Shown one piece after another: positions 1 to 9,815 of a stretch of 64,000 bases of DNA; within the stretch, counting starts at the first letter, position 1; every line of letters begins with the position of its first letter. Source of the DNA: Sthenelais limicola (Eukaryota > Annelida > Polychaeta > Phyllodocida > Sigalionidae); NCBI GenBank assembly GCA_942159475.1, contig OW804097.1, positions 50,736,986-50,800,985 of the forward strand. Direction: 5' to 3'. Both the position numbers and the translations under genes were made by a program. Under the pieces are notes generated by a model. That model did no database searches. It was given only the letters and a program-made list of their open reading frames with translations, and was not told the origin of the DNA.

Positions 1-501
1 CGAGCATACATCGTACTTCAAACTCAACTCTTATATACAGACATCATCCCACTCAGTCACTGTACCGTGCCTGAAACCACCAAAGAATAAACCTGCTTGT
101 ATTGGCAAAATGTTTTAGAGGGACGACAAACTATGTATCATGAACCACCAACGGATATATACACAGTCACTGTTCTGTGGCGGAAAATAATAATGCTTGT
201 ACTAGCACATTGTCGGGAACAACACACTAGGTATTAAGGACTGGTAAATACTCAGTCACTGATGATGACACAGTACAGTGTCACCTCTCCTGACTAAAGA
301 ATGTATTGAATTGGCTTAAGATTGTCTGCTAATACTCATTGATGTAATTTGCATAAGGAATACTACCAAAACAATGAAACATACATTGTGTCATATTGAA
401 CTGAGTCGGAGATTGATTGATTGCCCGCACTCCTCTAATGTCAGGTATTGTACCAGTATCGAGGTACCACCACAGGTATTGTACCATATTGTATCACCAT
501 A
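1..501. other. Unassigned AT-rich flank
   Basis: I see no ORF with family features here and no recognisable repeat apart from scattered short A/T-rich words. It lies directly upstream of the 90-bp minisatellite and may be part of the 5' region of the LINE that follows, but nothing in the sequence fixes the element's 5' end. Confidence 0.4.
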
Positions 502-790
502 GTTGAAATAACTTCGCTAAGAATGAAACCAAAAATTGTTGTGCACTAAGCGACGTAGCTTATTATATATATCTATCCAATGTTGTACCACGTTGGAATA
601 ACCTTACTACAAATGTAATTAAAAATTATTAAGTACTCCATGACGTAACTTATTATATGTGTCTGTCCAATGTTGTACCACGTTGGAATAACCTTACTAA
701 GAATGTAATTAAAAATTGTTGTATACTACGCGACATAGCCTATTATATGTATCTTTCCAATGCTGTACCGCATTGGACTGTAACTATGAA
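502..790 (+). repeat. 90-bp minisatellite, about three copies
   Basis: The word GTTGGAATAACCTTACTA recurs at about 592 and 682, with a diverged copy at 502 and a partial one at 772, so the period is 90 bp. Each unit also carries a CCAATGTTGTACCACGTTGG-like inverted stretch and a TATTATAT run. It ends about 170 bp before the LINE ORF. Tandem monomers in this position are common in LINE 5' UTRs, where they act as internal promoters, so this may be the promoter array of the element at 962. That link is inference. Confidence 0.75.
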
Positions 791-961
791 CATACTGTAC
801 TGTACTGTACAGAATGGAATAATCCTTAACTATTACTTAACAATTACTATGAACAATAACCATATATAGCAAGAACCAAACAAAAATGAGCTACCTGTTA
901 TAGTTACCGTAACCTCTCTCTCAAAATCACTAAGCCACTAAGACCCTAGTAAGACCCTATT

Positions 962-2350
962 ATGTCAACAGAAATTATGGAATCTTTTTTACCAATAGCA
1001 TCCAAAAAAGGCTTCAATCTTGTCGGGTGGAATATAAGGAGCCTACCCAAAAATTTTAGCAATTTCCAATACTGTTTAGAACAAGCAAAAAATAATATTA
1101 ATGTCATTTGCCTCACAGAAACCTGGCTCCAGCACAAAGTGCATGCAAATACGTATCAGGTTGATGATTATGTGCTGGTCAGGAAAGACAGGCCAGGTAA
1201 GAAAAGAGGGGGAGGCCTCTGTATGTATATTCACAAAATGCATGAGGTTGATCCTGACACTTATAACAATTTATCAATAATGAGCATAGATATAGAATCA
1301 CAGGTTGTAAACGTAACAAAAGATCGAATGAAATCTTATACAATTGTCAATTTATATAGGCCACCAGGGGGCCAGATTAATGTATTCCTGGAAAAAATAG
1401 ATGAATTACTCTCTCAAATAAGCAATACACACAAAGTAATAGTCACTGGAGACCTAAACATTGATCTATTGGATACAAATACATCTGCCATTAGAATCCA
1501 CGAACTCCAAACTATCTTTGAAAAATATAACCTAATCCAATATATCAAGACCCCGACTAGAACCACCATATCATCCAAATCACTATTAGACCATATATAT
1601 ACTAACTCAAAATTTGTCATGTCCTCTGGTATAATTGAAAATAATTCCTCAGACCATTATCCCACATTTATAACGATAAAAAAAAACAGAACAAAATACA
1701 TAAATAACACATTCAAAGCTAGAAACACAACTAAACTTGACCAACAAATTCTAAACCAAATTCTGATGAATGAAGACTGGTCAGATTTATATAACAATGA
1801 TGATCCTAACTCATGTTGGGAATTAATGATAAATAAAATAACGTACTTCCTGGACAAAATGTGTCCCATACAAAATTTTCACCGAGTCCGGAAGAAACAA
1901 GAGTGGATGACAGTTGAGATCACCTCACTCATGAATGAAAGGGATCGAAAATTCAGAAAAGCAAAAAAAACTGGAGATAAAGATCTATTAATAGAAGCAA
2001 AAGAGCTAAAAAACAGAGTCAATACTTTAACCAGAAACAAAAAATGTTCTATTCTAAAACAGGAACTCACCCTGAATAAGAATAACCCCCGAGCCCTGTG
2101 GAAAACAATTAATACAATAATCAGCCCAGAAAAGAATAAAAATAGCATAGACATACATATATCGGATCCAAACGGAAAGAAAATATGTAAAGACGAAATA
2201 CCAAACGTATTCAATGAATTCTTTTTAGATGTCGGGCCATCCCTTGCAAAGAAAATTCCGGAACCATGGGAAGACGCTAAAAAGACCATGCAGGGAATAC
2301 AATGCCGAAACGGTAGTAAAAATTTAGATACTGTCTTTAGATTTAATTAA
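962..2350 (+). CDS. LINE endonuclease (APE-type), N-terminal part of the EN-RT polyprotein
   Basis: This 462-residue frame encodes the apurinic-like endonuclease that nicks target DNA for target-primed reverse transcription. Visible signatures are GWNIRSL (about residue 22), LTETWL (about 50, with the catalytic Glu), GDLNIDLL (about 163), LLDHIYTN (about 208) and the SDHYP histidine motif (about 230). After this comes the basic, helical linker usual between EN and RT. The frame ends early because of a one-base shift near 2300-2340: the same protein continues in the next frame from about 2340. The start ATG at 962 follows a short leader containing GTTACCGTA, a word also found before the ATG of the related element at 19009. 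EN motifs look intact, but the protein as a whole cannot be made from one frame. Confidence 0.85.
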   Translation: MSTEIMESFLPIASKKGFNLVGWNIRSLPKNFSNFQYCLEQAKNNINVICLTETWLQHKVHANTYQVDDYVLVRKDRPGKKRGGGLCMYIHKMHEVDPDTYNNLSIMSIDIESQVVNVTKDRMKSYTIVNLYRPPGGQINVFLEKIDELLSQISNTHKVIVTGDLNIDLLDTNTSAIRIHELQTIFEKYNLIQYIKTPTRTTISSKSLLDHIYTNSKFVMSSGIIENNSSDHYPTFITIKKNRTKYINNTFKARNTTKLDQQILNQILMNEDWSDLYNNDDPNSCWELMINKITYFLDKMCPIQNFHRVRKKQEWMTVEITSLMNERDRKFRKAKKTGDKDLLIEAKELKNRVNTLTRNKKCSILKQELTLNKNNPRALWKTINTIISPEKNKNSIDIHISDPNGKKICKDEIPNVFNEFFLDVGPSLAKKIPEPWEDAKKTMQGIQCRNGSKNLDTVFRFN

Positions 2351-3896
2351 GCCTGTCTCGCCCAAAGACATTGAAAAATTCATCTCGAAACTAGATCAAC
2401 ATAAGAAATCAGGACTAGATTACATACCGGGAAAAATACTAAAACCGTGCCTGAGAGCCCTTTCCCCACAACTGAGCCACATAATGAATCTGTCCCTCAC
2501 TAAGGCCTCGATACCTGACTCCTTTAAAAACTCTGTGGTCACCCCACTCCATAAAGCTGGACCAAAAAATAGCACAAACAACTATAGACCAATATCGGGA
2601 ATAAGTATGCCCGCGAAAATATTAGAGAAAATTGTACAAAATCAACTATTAAACTACCTGGAAGAAAACCAAATATACTATCCTAAACAATATGGGTTCA
2701 GACAAGGTCACTCAGTCAGTCAAGCCCATATTGACCTCATGGAACCTATTTATAACAACTTAAATGAGGGAAAAATGACGACTGCTGTATTTTTAGACTT
2801 TAAAAAAGCTTTCGATACAGTGCACCACACCAAATTATTAGAAAAATTAGAACAAATAGGAATACGAAACAATGAAAATACATGGTTTAGAAGCTACCTC
2901 TCAAACAGACATCAAAGTGTTAGGGTCAATGGTTCTTTATCAACCCAAGGTAAGATCTCTTTCGGCGTACCCCAGGGAACAATATTAGGACCGATCTTAT
3001 TCTCAATATACATAAATGACTTACACCAAGTCGTACAGAATTCAACAATTCAACACTACGCAGATGACACCGTCCTATTCTGCAGTGACAAAAATGAATC
3101 AATCATCTATCAAAAACTCCAAACAGATCTCGATTGGATAGACACTTGGTGTAAAGCAAACAAAATTTCAATGAATGTAGCAAAAACTCAGTATATTAAC
3201 TTCAAAAAAAGTAATACAAAATTGGCAATAGACCAGAAACATGCTCTTACCCTGGGTGAAGAACCATTATCCCAGGTAAAAGATTACAAGTATTTAGGCC
3301 TCATAATAGATGAGCACCTATCTTTCAAGCAACATGTAAACAAACTGATAGACAAACTACGATACAAAGTGAGACTATTGTCCAGCTCACGTTATATGTT
3401 GACTAAAAAAGCAAAAACAGACATAATCAAAATGTTAATTATCCCCAATATCGATCAAGGGGATATATTCTATTCATCAACCAATAAACACCTGTTAAAA
3501 AGGTTGGATTCGCTGTTAAACTCGGCAATCAGATCCTTACACAATCTCCACAAAAGAGCAAACGTGGTAGAAGAACTAGGGGAGCTAAATATCTTACCAA
3601 ATAATGTAAGGAGGGATGTACATATCCTTGAAAGCGCACACTATTTGGCACAAACTATTTCAAATTTAGATCAAAGAAAATTACCCACCAGAAGCCATTC
3701 GATAAAAAGAAGAAACCTAAAAATTGACCGTCCAAAATTATCATTATACCAAAATAGTTTCTTATACAAAGCAAAAGTGGCCTGGAATTCATTACCAACC
3801 CGAATCCAGGCACTAGAATCAAAAAAGCATTTCAAACAAGAGGTAGAAAAGACTCAAAAAAACAAAAATGATCTTGAAAATAGAGAAAAACAATAA
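2340..3896 (+). CDS. LINE reverse transcriptase, C-terminal part of the EN-RT polyprotein
   Basis: This continues the 962 gene after a frameshift; the frame is open from 2340 although its first ATG is at 2484. RT blocks appear in order: NYRPISGISMPAKILEKIVQ, QYGFRQGHS, FLDFKKAFDTV (motif A), GVPQGTILGP (motif B), HYADDTVLF (motif C, the catalytic YADD), the NVAKTQ block and YLGLIID. A C-terminal region follows with RLDSLLNSAIRSLH and RKLPTRSHS-like words that recur in the related copies. It is the cDNA-synthesising part of the element and acts in an RNP at the target site. All catalytic residues that I can see are present, so the single frameshift is the only obvious lesion. Confidence 0.85.
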   Translation, partial: DLIKPVSPKDIEKFISKLDQHKKSGLDYIPGKILKPCLRALSPQLSHIMNLSLTKASIPDSFKNSVVTPLHKAGPKNSTNNYRPISGISMPAKILEKIVQNQLLNYLEENQIYYPKQYGFRQGHSVSQAHIDLMEPIYNNLNEGKMTTAVFLDFKKAFDTVHHTKLLEKLEQIGIRNNENTWFRSYLSNRHQSVRVNGSLSTQGKISFGVPQGTILGPILFSIYINDLHQVVQNSTIQHYADDTVLFCSDKNESIIYQKLQTDLDWIDTWCKANKISMNVAKTQYINFKKSNTKLAIDQKHALTLGEEPLSQVKDYKYLGLIIDEHLSFKQHVNKLIDKLRYKVRLLSSSRYMLTKKAKTDIIKMLIIPNIDQGDIFYSSTNKHLLKRLDSLLNSAIRSLHNLHKRANVVEELGELNILPNNVRRDVHILESAHYLAQTISNLDQRKLPTRSHSIKRRNLKIDRPKLSLYQNSFLYKAKVAWNSLPTRIQALESKKHFKQEVEKTQKNKNDLENREKQ

Positions 3897-4197
3897 ATAT
3901 GTACACCCCTCAGATGTGAAAACAATTAGGTGCTAACCACATCTTATCTGTACTACTTTGTATAGGTTTGTACTTGTACTGACTCGCTTTATATTGTTTA
4001 TATTATATTATATTATATTATATTGTGTTGCTTTTAATCTGTCTTGCCATTTTAACATTCTAGTTGCCTATGTAGATATCTGTCCTTTAGTAAAGGTAAC
4101 GGCTGGAAGAGCTGGGACCTTCCCAGAGGCCTGTAGACCTGTTTGTCTATCTCTTGTATTACTTAGACAAATAAAAGATTATTCTATTCTATTCTAA
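3897..4197 (+). other. 3' UTR and tail of LINE element A
   Basis: This noncoding stretch contains GGTAACGGCTGGAAGAG, a GACCTGTTTGTC block and the terminal ACAAATAAAAG, then TTCTA repeats. The same ordered blocks occur at 22548-22690 after the second LINE, showing a shared 3' UTR that the reverse transcriptase would recognise for template capture. Confidence 0.7.
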
Positions 4198-5569
4198 TAC
4201 CCCCTAATTATACTGATAAGTATACATCTTTATGTTTGTCCGCTCTTTATTGTTTACTTATGTTGTAGTCGCATAATTGACAAATGAGAGGGATGGGGAA
4301 GAGAGGTATGTGGGGGCACGTTTTGACTACCCTTGATTGTTTACTTATTGAATAATGTCCTACCTCAAAATAGGGTAATGATCCTCACAATCCTGGTTCT
4401 GCAGTAGAGCCTGTTATATATATACATTCCCTTGCATCTTTGTACCCAATAATAGCCTAATATTATATGTAGCAGAGTAATCCATTCAATTAATGTGCAC
4501 CCTACTTCTGAAGTTCATTGGAGCTCCTATACACCCAGAATGTATAAAAAAAAATAGTATAGCTTTCCAAGGTGTCAAGAAGATACACCCCTCTCCCTAA
4601 CCCCTGTCCATGGCATGACTAGCTCAATAGCTGAGCTCAATAGCTTTCACACCTTAGGTGTGAAATACACAATATAGCTGTTAATAGTGGATTCGGCAGA
4701 AATTGTTGGCACACTGTAAGGTTACATGTCAAGATAATTATATGGTTATATGTTCTATAATGTAATATTTTTATCATTATATTGCAGCAATCCGTGACAA
4801 TGCCAGAAAGTCAGCAGTATAGAAGAACAATGAAAACTGCCGAAAATAGTCATTGATGAATCATGACCAAAGGATTATTTTCATATTCATGAATTCCATT
4901 TTCTAGAATACCTCACATAAAAGGAAATGGACACTGTAGGCGTCATTAAAAGCTAACTTATTCAACACAAGTATTTCTTAGTTGACTAAACTATTAAAGA
5001 TTTATCGAACCATTTTACAGGTAAAGTTTATAACAAGTAGTATATCAGAGGTTTACACGGGCGGGCAGTGCTCTGGGGTATGCAGTAACATAGGCGCTGA
5101 CTGGGCAGTGAGGCCGGGTCACGGTGGGGTTGGGCCGCTCAAGTAGCGAAGGTGGGTGCGAAAAGAACGTCATGAGAAGGGATTGGTGTGACTAGGTATA
5201 TGACCATTTTATTTCTGATATAATGAGATGAAATTGCCGAATTGAGGTGTTAAGTGCCTATACATTATAGGCTATTCATATTATTGTCCTGCAATTCTGG
5301 TATCTTCTATGACGGACAACATTGAGCATATATATTGTATGATAATATCAAATGCAATAAAGAGAAATACAAACAATATGACTGTGTTATCTGCTTATAC
5401 CAGGATGCTACAATTCGTTGCATATTTAAAACGGGTTTAAGAGGAGGAGAAAATGCAAAATAACTAGTACCCGACCCCTAAAACCTAAATGAAGCAAACT
5501 ATAAGTTTATATCCCTAACTATATCGAGACCTATGCAAAGCGTCCATGGATGACTCCTCAGAGCTCCCC
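4198..5569. other. Intergenic, no feature recognised
   Basis: This is AT-rich sequence with one GC-richer patch at about 5060-5170. I find no ORF with domain signatures, no terminal repeats and no tandem array. It separates LINE element A from the recombinase element. Confidence 0.4.
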
Positions 5570-5575
5570 ATGGAC

Positions 5576-5731
5576 GGCTACATGTAGCCGCTTATGGGCC
5601 TTTATCAGGTATTAGGAAATAGTGTTCTCCGTCACTTTTGATAGAAATATAATTAGAACGGGAAATGCTAGAATAATGAAAATTGGCGAATAAGTTGCTT
5701 GATATTTGAATCAATAGAAAAGATAATATCT
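5576..5731 (+). repeat. Left inverted repeat of the recombinase element
   Basis: The outer edge contains a perfect 14-bp palindrome, GGCTACATGTAGCC (5576-5589), followed by the 25-bp block shared in inverted orientation with 9135-9159. A weaker stretch then runs to the GAAAAGATAATATCT block at 5717-5731. A CTCCGTCACTTTT motif lies at 5627-5639 within it. Confidence 0.65.
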
Positions 5732-6619
5732 TCCCAATACTACTATAAGTTTTTCTGTAATCTAAATTTTAAAAGCAAATGTCAACAAAATATGGCTGCC
5801 ATTTTGACAACGACCAATCATGGCTTCACTGAGAGTTGTTAAATCGTTATTCCAAATTCTTCTACAAGGAAGAAAATATGACATCAGTATAAAGTAATGT
5901 TGTAGCTTTGATGTAACAATTTTTATAATGTATTTCCTCTCATTTAGATATGAAATATTTACATTTGAAATTATGCGTTCGGAGATTACTGTGTCTGTCA
6001 AAAAACTTGTATTTTCATACTAAGTTAAAACAAAAAATAAAAATGTTATTTTATATCCTATGGCATTAATCTACTGTAGACGATTCTGATAAAAAGCATA
6101 GAAAGAGTGATTTATTCCTCAAATGAAGCTATCAAGAGATATTCAAAGTCAAACTTTGGTTTTCAAATGTCGGTCAAATACATAATCTTCATCACATAGC
6201 CTCCTGGCGCCAGAAGAAAAGATTGGGGTGGTTGTGATGTGGACATAAATGTAGTACGTCACCATTTGAAATGGATTCCGTCGTCAATTTGACGTCAGCT
6301 GTAAAGGGCAATGTAGCATAGGGCTTTAAACATTGTCGGTCAAACATTTGAGATGCGTTATCTCTGTCACTTTTTTTCATTTCTTGCTATTTAGTAATGT
6401 TATTTACTCCACGTTGATGTATGTACCACATGCTGTTTCTATGGGCGGGAGTGCGTGTGGTAATGTATCAAGAAATCCACGCGTGAAGGATGGGGCTAGT
6501 AACAAGGGCTCCCATTGGTTGATACAGTCGTATGATCATATTGTTGTCGTCTGCTTGGAACTCCGAGCTTGAATTCATCTGGAACAAAAGTCAAATATCT
6601 GTTAAAAACAGAAAGAAAC

Positions 6620-8104
6620 ATGGATCAAAACGATTTTAGAGTTGATTTTGATATCGGATTTGATCCTTTATTGGAGGAAGAGCCACAAGAATACTTTGTG
6701 AACAGTGTGAAAGACTTGAAACGTTATGTGGACAGTGCTAAAAATAAAAACACTGAGAGAAAGACCTCATTCTCAGTGCGAAGGTTCAATGAGTTTCTAG
6801 CTGATGAAGGCTTCCAAGGAAAGCAAATTGAGGAGTTTCAAGTGGAAGAATTAGATGCTTTGCTAGGCAAATGGATCATGGTTGTAAAAAAGGTGGACAA
6901 CTCTGATTATGAGCCAGATAGTTTGACAGCAATGCACAGAGGTGTTGATCGGTACCTGAGGGATTGTAACTATGCTGGCAACATAATCTCAGGTGATAAC
7001 TTCAAGACCTCACGAAAAGTGTTGGAAACAAGAAGGAAACAGCTTAAAGCACTAGGTTTAGGCAACAAAAGAAATAAATCAGAGGCATTGTCTGAAGAGG
7101 ATGAGGATTTGCTGTGGGTCAATGGAGGGTTAGGATCAAATGAACCTGACGTTTTACAACAGACTGTCTGGTTTTTGGTGGCAAAAAGTTTAGGATTCCG
7201 GGGCATACATGAATCCAGACAATTATCATTTGGGGATTTGGAAAAGAAGGTAGATGAAAAAGGAGCAGTTTATTATGAGTGGACTGAAAAAGTCACAAAA
7301 ACAAGGACGGGGGCTTGCTCAGGAAATGTGCGTCAATTTCAACCAAAGATTTTCCCAAATGTGAACCGAATAGAACGATGCCCCATTCGGTTGATAGCAG
7401 AATTTATTGCAAGACGGCCCGAAATTACTAAACGGCCAGAAAGTCCCTTTTTTTTGCAAACAAACTACAGGAGACTGGCTAGTGACAATGTGTGGTTCAA
7501 AAACCAACCATTAGGGGTAAATTCTATTAGCAATTTCATGAAGGCAATAGCCAAAAGAGGAGGGCTATCAGAGGATCGGCGTGTCACTAATCACTCGGTG
7601 CGAAAGACTTGCTGCTCCAGATTACTTGAAGCAGGGGTTCCCCCAAATGCGGTTGCACAGCTGAGTGGGCATAAGAATGTTGCTAGCTTGAATAACTACA
7701 GTTCCTTAAACATACACCAGCAACGAGCTATGGGTTCTGTCTTAAATGATAGCAGTGGTAAAACAAAGGAAAACATCTTACCTGGTGGGAGATCCCTTGC
7801 TGTCCAGCATGTGGAGAGCCCTAGAGCTGTCATGTCGGCAGCAGGGCCTAGAACTGTCATGCCGGCAGCAGCAGCTAGAGCTGTCATGCCAGCCCTTCAA
7901 TCCAGTGCAAAGTCCAGTGTGGAGAATGCTCAACCCATCTTCAACATCACTAATGCTGGCAATGGTACTATACAGATAATATATGGGGACAAGCCCCAAA
8001 TAAGCAAGGACAATGCCATCACCACAAGCCAACAAATGCTGGCTCCTCCAATGAAGAAATTCCGCCGCATTTTGCCCATTCAGAGTGACACTGACAGTGA
8101 CTAG
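6620..8104 (+). CDS. Crypton-like tyrosine recombinase (DUF3504-type)
   Basis: This is an uninterrupted 494-codon ORF starting at the first ATG in frame (6620); the open frame extends a little upstream without an ATG. An N-terminal helical, core-binding-like half (about residues 30-150) precedes a tyrosine-recombinase catalytic half. The expected residues are visible: Arg in SLGFRGIHE (about 192), His-x-x-Arg in NHSVRKT (about 324-327), a second His in LSGHKN (about 350) and the Tyr nucleophile in NNYSSL (about 358). The family cuts and rejoins DNA through a phosphotyrosine intermediate, and relatives include Crypton elements and domesticated animal genes of the ZMYM/QRICH1/KCTD1 type. The tail (about 400-430) has three degenerate RxVMxAA repeats and is acidic at the end. 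It could be an active element or a domesticated gene; one intact ORF does not decide this. Confidence 0.85.
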   Translation: MDQNDFRVDFDIGFDPLLEEEPQEYFVNSVKDLKRYVDSAKNKNTERKTSFSVRRFNEFLADEGFQGKQIEEFQVEELDALLGKWIMVVKKVDNSDYEPDSLTAMHRGVDRYLRDCNYAGNIISGDNFKTSRKVLETRRKQLKALGLGNKRNKSEALSEEDEDLLWVNGGLGSNEPDVLQQTVWFLVAKSLGFRGIHESRQLSFGDLEKKVDEKGAVYYEWTEKVTKTRTGACSGNVRQFQPKIFPNVNRIERCPIRLIAEFIARRPEITKRPESPFFLQTNYRRLASDNVWFKNQPLGVNSISNFMKAIAKRGGLSEDRRVTNHSVRKTCCSRLLEAGVPPNAVAQLSGHKNVASLNNYSSLNIHQQRAMGSVLNDSSGKTKENILPGGRSLAVQHVESPRAVMSAAGPRTVMPAAAARAVMPALQSSAKSSVENAQPIFNITNAGNGTIQIIYGDKPQISKDNAITTSQQMLAPPMKKFRRILPIQSDTDSD

Positions 8105-8274
8105 AATAGGGATGATACTGACAGTGACTCGGCATAGCCTAGTTTATGTTTACATAAATACATGTTTCATCTATGTTTGTCATACAAAGTTATATTCATT
8201 GAGTTATTCAATTTTCGTGATGTGAATAAAAAATCATATCATTTTGAACTTGAAGTTGGGTTTTGTTGAAAACT

Positions 8275-8330
8275 AAGCCTTTGTTGATATATTATTGAAT
8301 CAAAGCCTTTGTTGATATATTATTGAATCA
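8275..8330 (+). repeat. Perfect 28-bp tandem duplication
   Basis: Two identical 28-bp units lie head to tail (8275-8302, 8303-8330), about 170 bp after the recombinase stop codon. It looks like a recent local duplication in the 3' noncoding part of the element. Confidence 0.9.
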
Positions 8331-8713
8331 AAGCTAGATTATATGATCGACCAATCAGATCACAGCTTTCTCCTGGGCTTTGGGAGGCTGATCCCAACCT
8401 AAGTCGAAGTCAAGATGGATGTATTTGTTTTTGTAAGTAAACTGCCTTCTTTATTCTTTAATATACTTGAACATAGCAACGTGGGAGTAAATATAGTACC
8501 TAAATTCGAATGTGGTACTCGGGACATTTTTACACTGGCCTCGATGTTTGTTTTTTTCCGTAACCCTCATTAGGTACTATCTATATGCTTATCAATGGCT
8601 TGCTGGTGCCATGGAAGATAAACTGTGATAGTATAATAGCTAAACGCAATCCTAGCCAGCTAATTACTACCTTTTTGGGAGTTTTATTGGTCGGAGATAA
8701 CGTTTGACATAAT

Positions 8714-8990
8714 GTGACGGAGATTACTTTTGACTTGTCAATTCTATTTCCGTGATCTCCGTCACTTTTTCGTGATCTCTGTCACTTTTTTTGCTTTAGC
8801 AAAAGAAACGACTTGCACCATCTTTAAGGATGAAATTCTTGATACATTTTCAGATAAAGATGTTTAACTTACTGGAAATATAATTTTGATTGTAAAAACA
8901 GGCTAGTACACAAAAGACATAAGGGAAAATAGATTGTCAAAAGTGATTGGCGTCACATTTTATTTGCCAAAAGTAATCGGCGTCACATTT
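8714..8990 (+). repeat. Cluster of CCGTCAC motifs, including a hairpin
   Basis: GTGACGGAGAT (8714-8724) and ATCTCCGTCAC (8755-8765) form a perfect 11-bp inverted pair. Further copies are ATCTCTGTCAC at about 8775-8785 and GGCGTCACATTTT at about 8948 and 8978. Matching motifs lie near the left end at 5627 and about 6360. Repeated short sites near both ends suggest recombinase or transposase binding sites; that role is inference. Confidence 0.55.
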
Positions 8991-9032
8991 TGGTACAATT
9001 ATTCAAAAGCTAAATAATTAAAGAATTTAGGC

Positions 9033-9186
9033 AGATATTATCTTTTCCTTCATATAATTCAAAACATTAAGCTGCCCTTATAGTTTACCAATATAAATGA
9101 AGTAATTCGAGTAAGATTTATCTTTCCTACCAAAATTTCCTAATACCTGATAAAGGCCCTTATGGAAGACTACAGTAACACACATG
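9033..9186 (-). repeat. Right inverted repeat of the recombinase element
   Basis: This is the inverted counterpart of 5576-5731. It holds the perfect 25-bp block at 9135-9159 and the inner 15-bp block at 9033-9047. The gap between blocks is 87 bp here and 96 bp on the left, so the arms are homologous but diverged by small indels. Confidence 0.65.
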
Positions 9187-9324
9187 TAGCTGCGCAACTG
9201 GTTACGTTTGGCCAGGGTGAAAGATGGCCGTGGGAAGCTACAGTAAGCCTCCTTTGGTAAGCTATTAACAGGCTTGCGCACATAGGGTATCGATCCTATT
9301 GTGCCGTGGCAGGCACATCGCGGA

Positions 9325-9815
9325 GAAATTACGCTCCCGCGAAATAATAAAAAAACGCTATTTCTACTCGAAATACATTGTCAGGATGTTGAAATTATGC
9401 TTTTCTACCCCGAAATATTTAATTTCATCAACATTTGTATATCTGTCTTCTGATAAAATAAGCAAAGGGGGTATTGCAGGTCTCGAGGCCGAAGCCTCCT
9501 TTTATTAAGAAGAACAAGTGAAAAAAAAAAAGAAAAAAAAGGCAGCCGTGTATTCAGGTATCGCCACATATATTCCTATATTAATCATATAGCACACATT
9601 TACATAAGGAAGATATGAGGGAAACTGCACTGTTAGCCTACCATTGAACAATAATCGTCGGCCTTTCCCCTGCTGCTTGATAAAAAAAATTATGCTCAAG
9701 CGAATTAATAAAAACACTATTTCTACTCGAAATACATGGTCAAGATTTTAAAATTCAGAAAGGGCATGCTTTTCTATCCCATGGAAATGTAGTTTTATCA
9801 ACACAAATTTAAATA
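9325..9815 (+). repeat. Diverged direct duplication (about 100 bp, 350 bp apart)
   Basis: The core CTATTTCTACTCGAAATACA appears at about 9358 and 9717, within similar 100-bp contexts that begin near ATTACGCTC/ATTATGCTC and end near TTTCATCAACA/TTTTATCAACA. The two copies differ by small indels. No gene is seen between them. Confidence 0.7.

Larger units (their letters stand above)
502..4197 (+). mobile_element. CR1/Jockey-like LINE, element A (near full length)
   Basis: A non-LTR retrotransposon made of a possible monomeric 5' region, one endonuclease-reverse transcriptase gene broken by a single frameshift, and a 3' UTR ending in a short tandem tail (TTCTA repeats at 4180-4197) after ACAAATAAAAG. 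Ending in a microsatellite-like tail rather than poly(A) is typical of CR1/L2/Daphne-type elements. A related copy lies at about 18.9-22.7 kb and has the same 3' UTR core. The clade assignment rests on remembered motif style, not on a phylogeny. The 5' boundary is uncertain. Confidence 0.75.
5570..9186 (+). mobile_element. Crypton-type recombinase gene inside long inverted repeats
   Basis: An intact tyrosine recombinase ORF (6620-8104) is bracketed by imperfect inverted repeats of roughly 150 bp (about 5576-5731 and 9033-9186). The repeats include a perfect 25-bp inverted match (5596-5620 against 9135-9159) and a second 15-bp block at matching spacing (5717-5731 against 9033-9047). Classic Cryptons lack terminal inverted repeats, so either this is an unusual element or a Crypton gene sits inside a separate TIR element. 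I did not find a convincing target-site duplication. Confidence 0.55.

Noticed and set aside
1879..2289. 136-residue minus-strand ORF and other antisense ORFs inside LINE genes
   Set aside because: They are shadows of the plus-strand EN-RT frame, with no domain signatures of their own.
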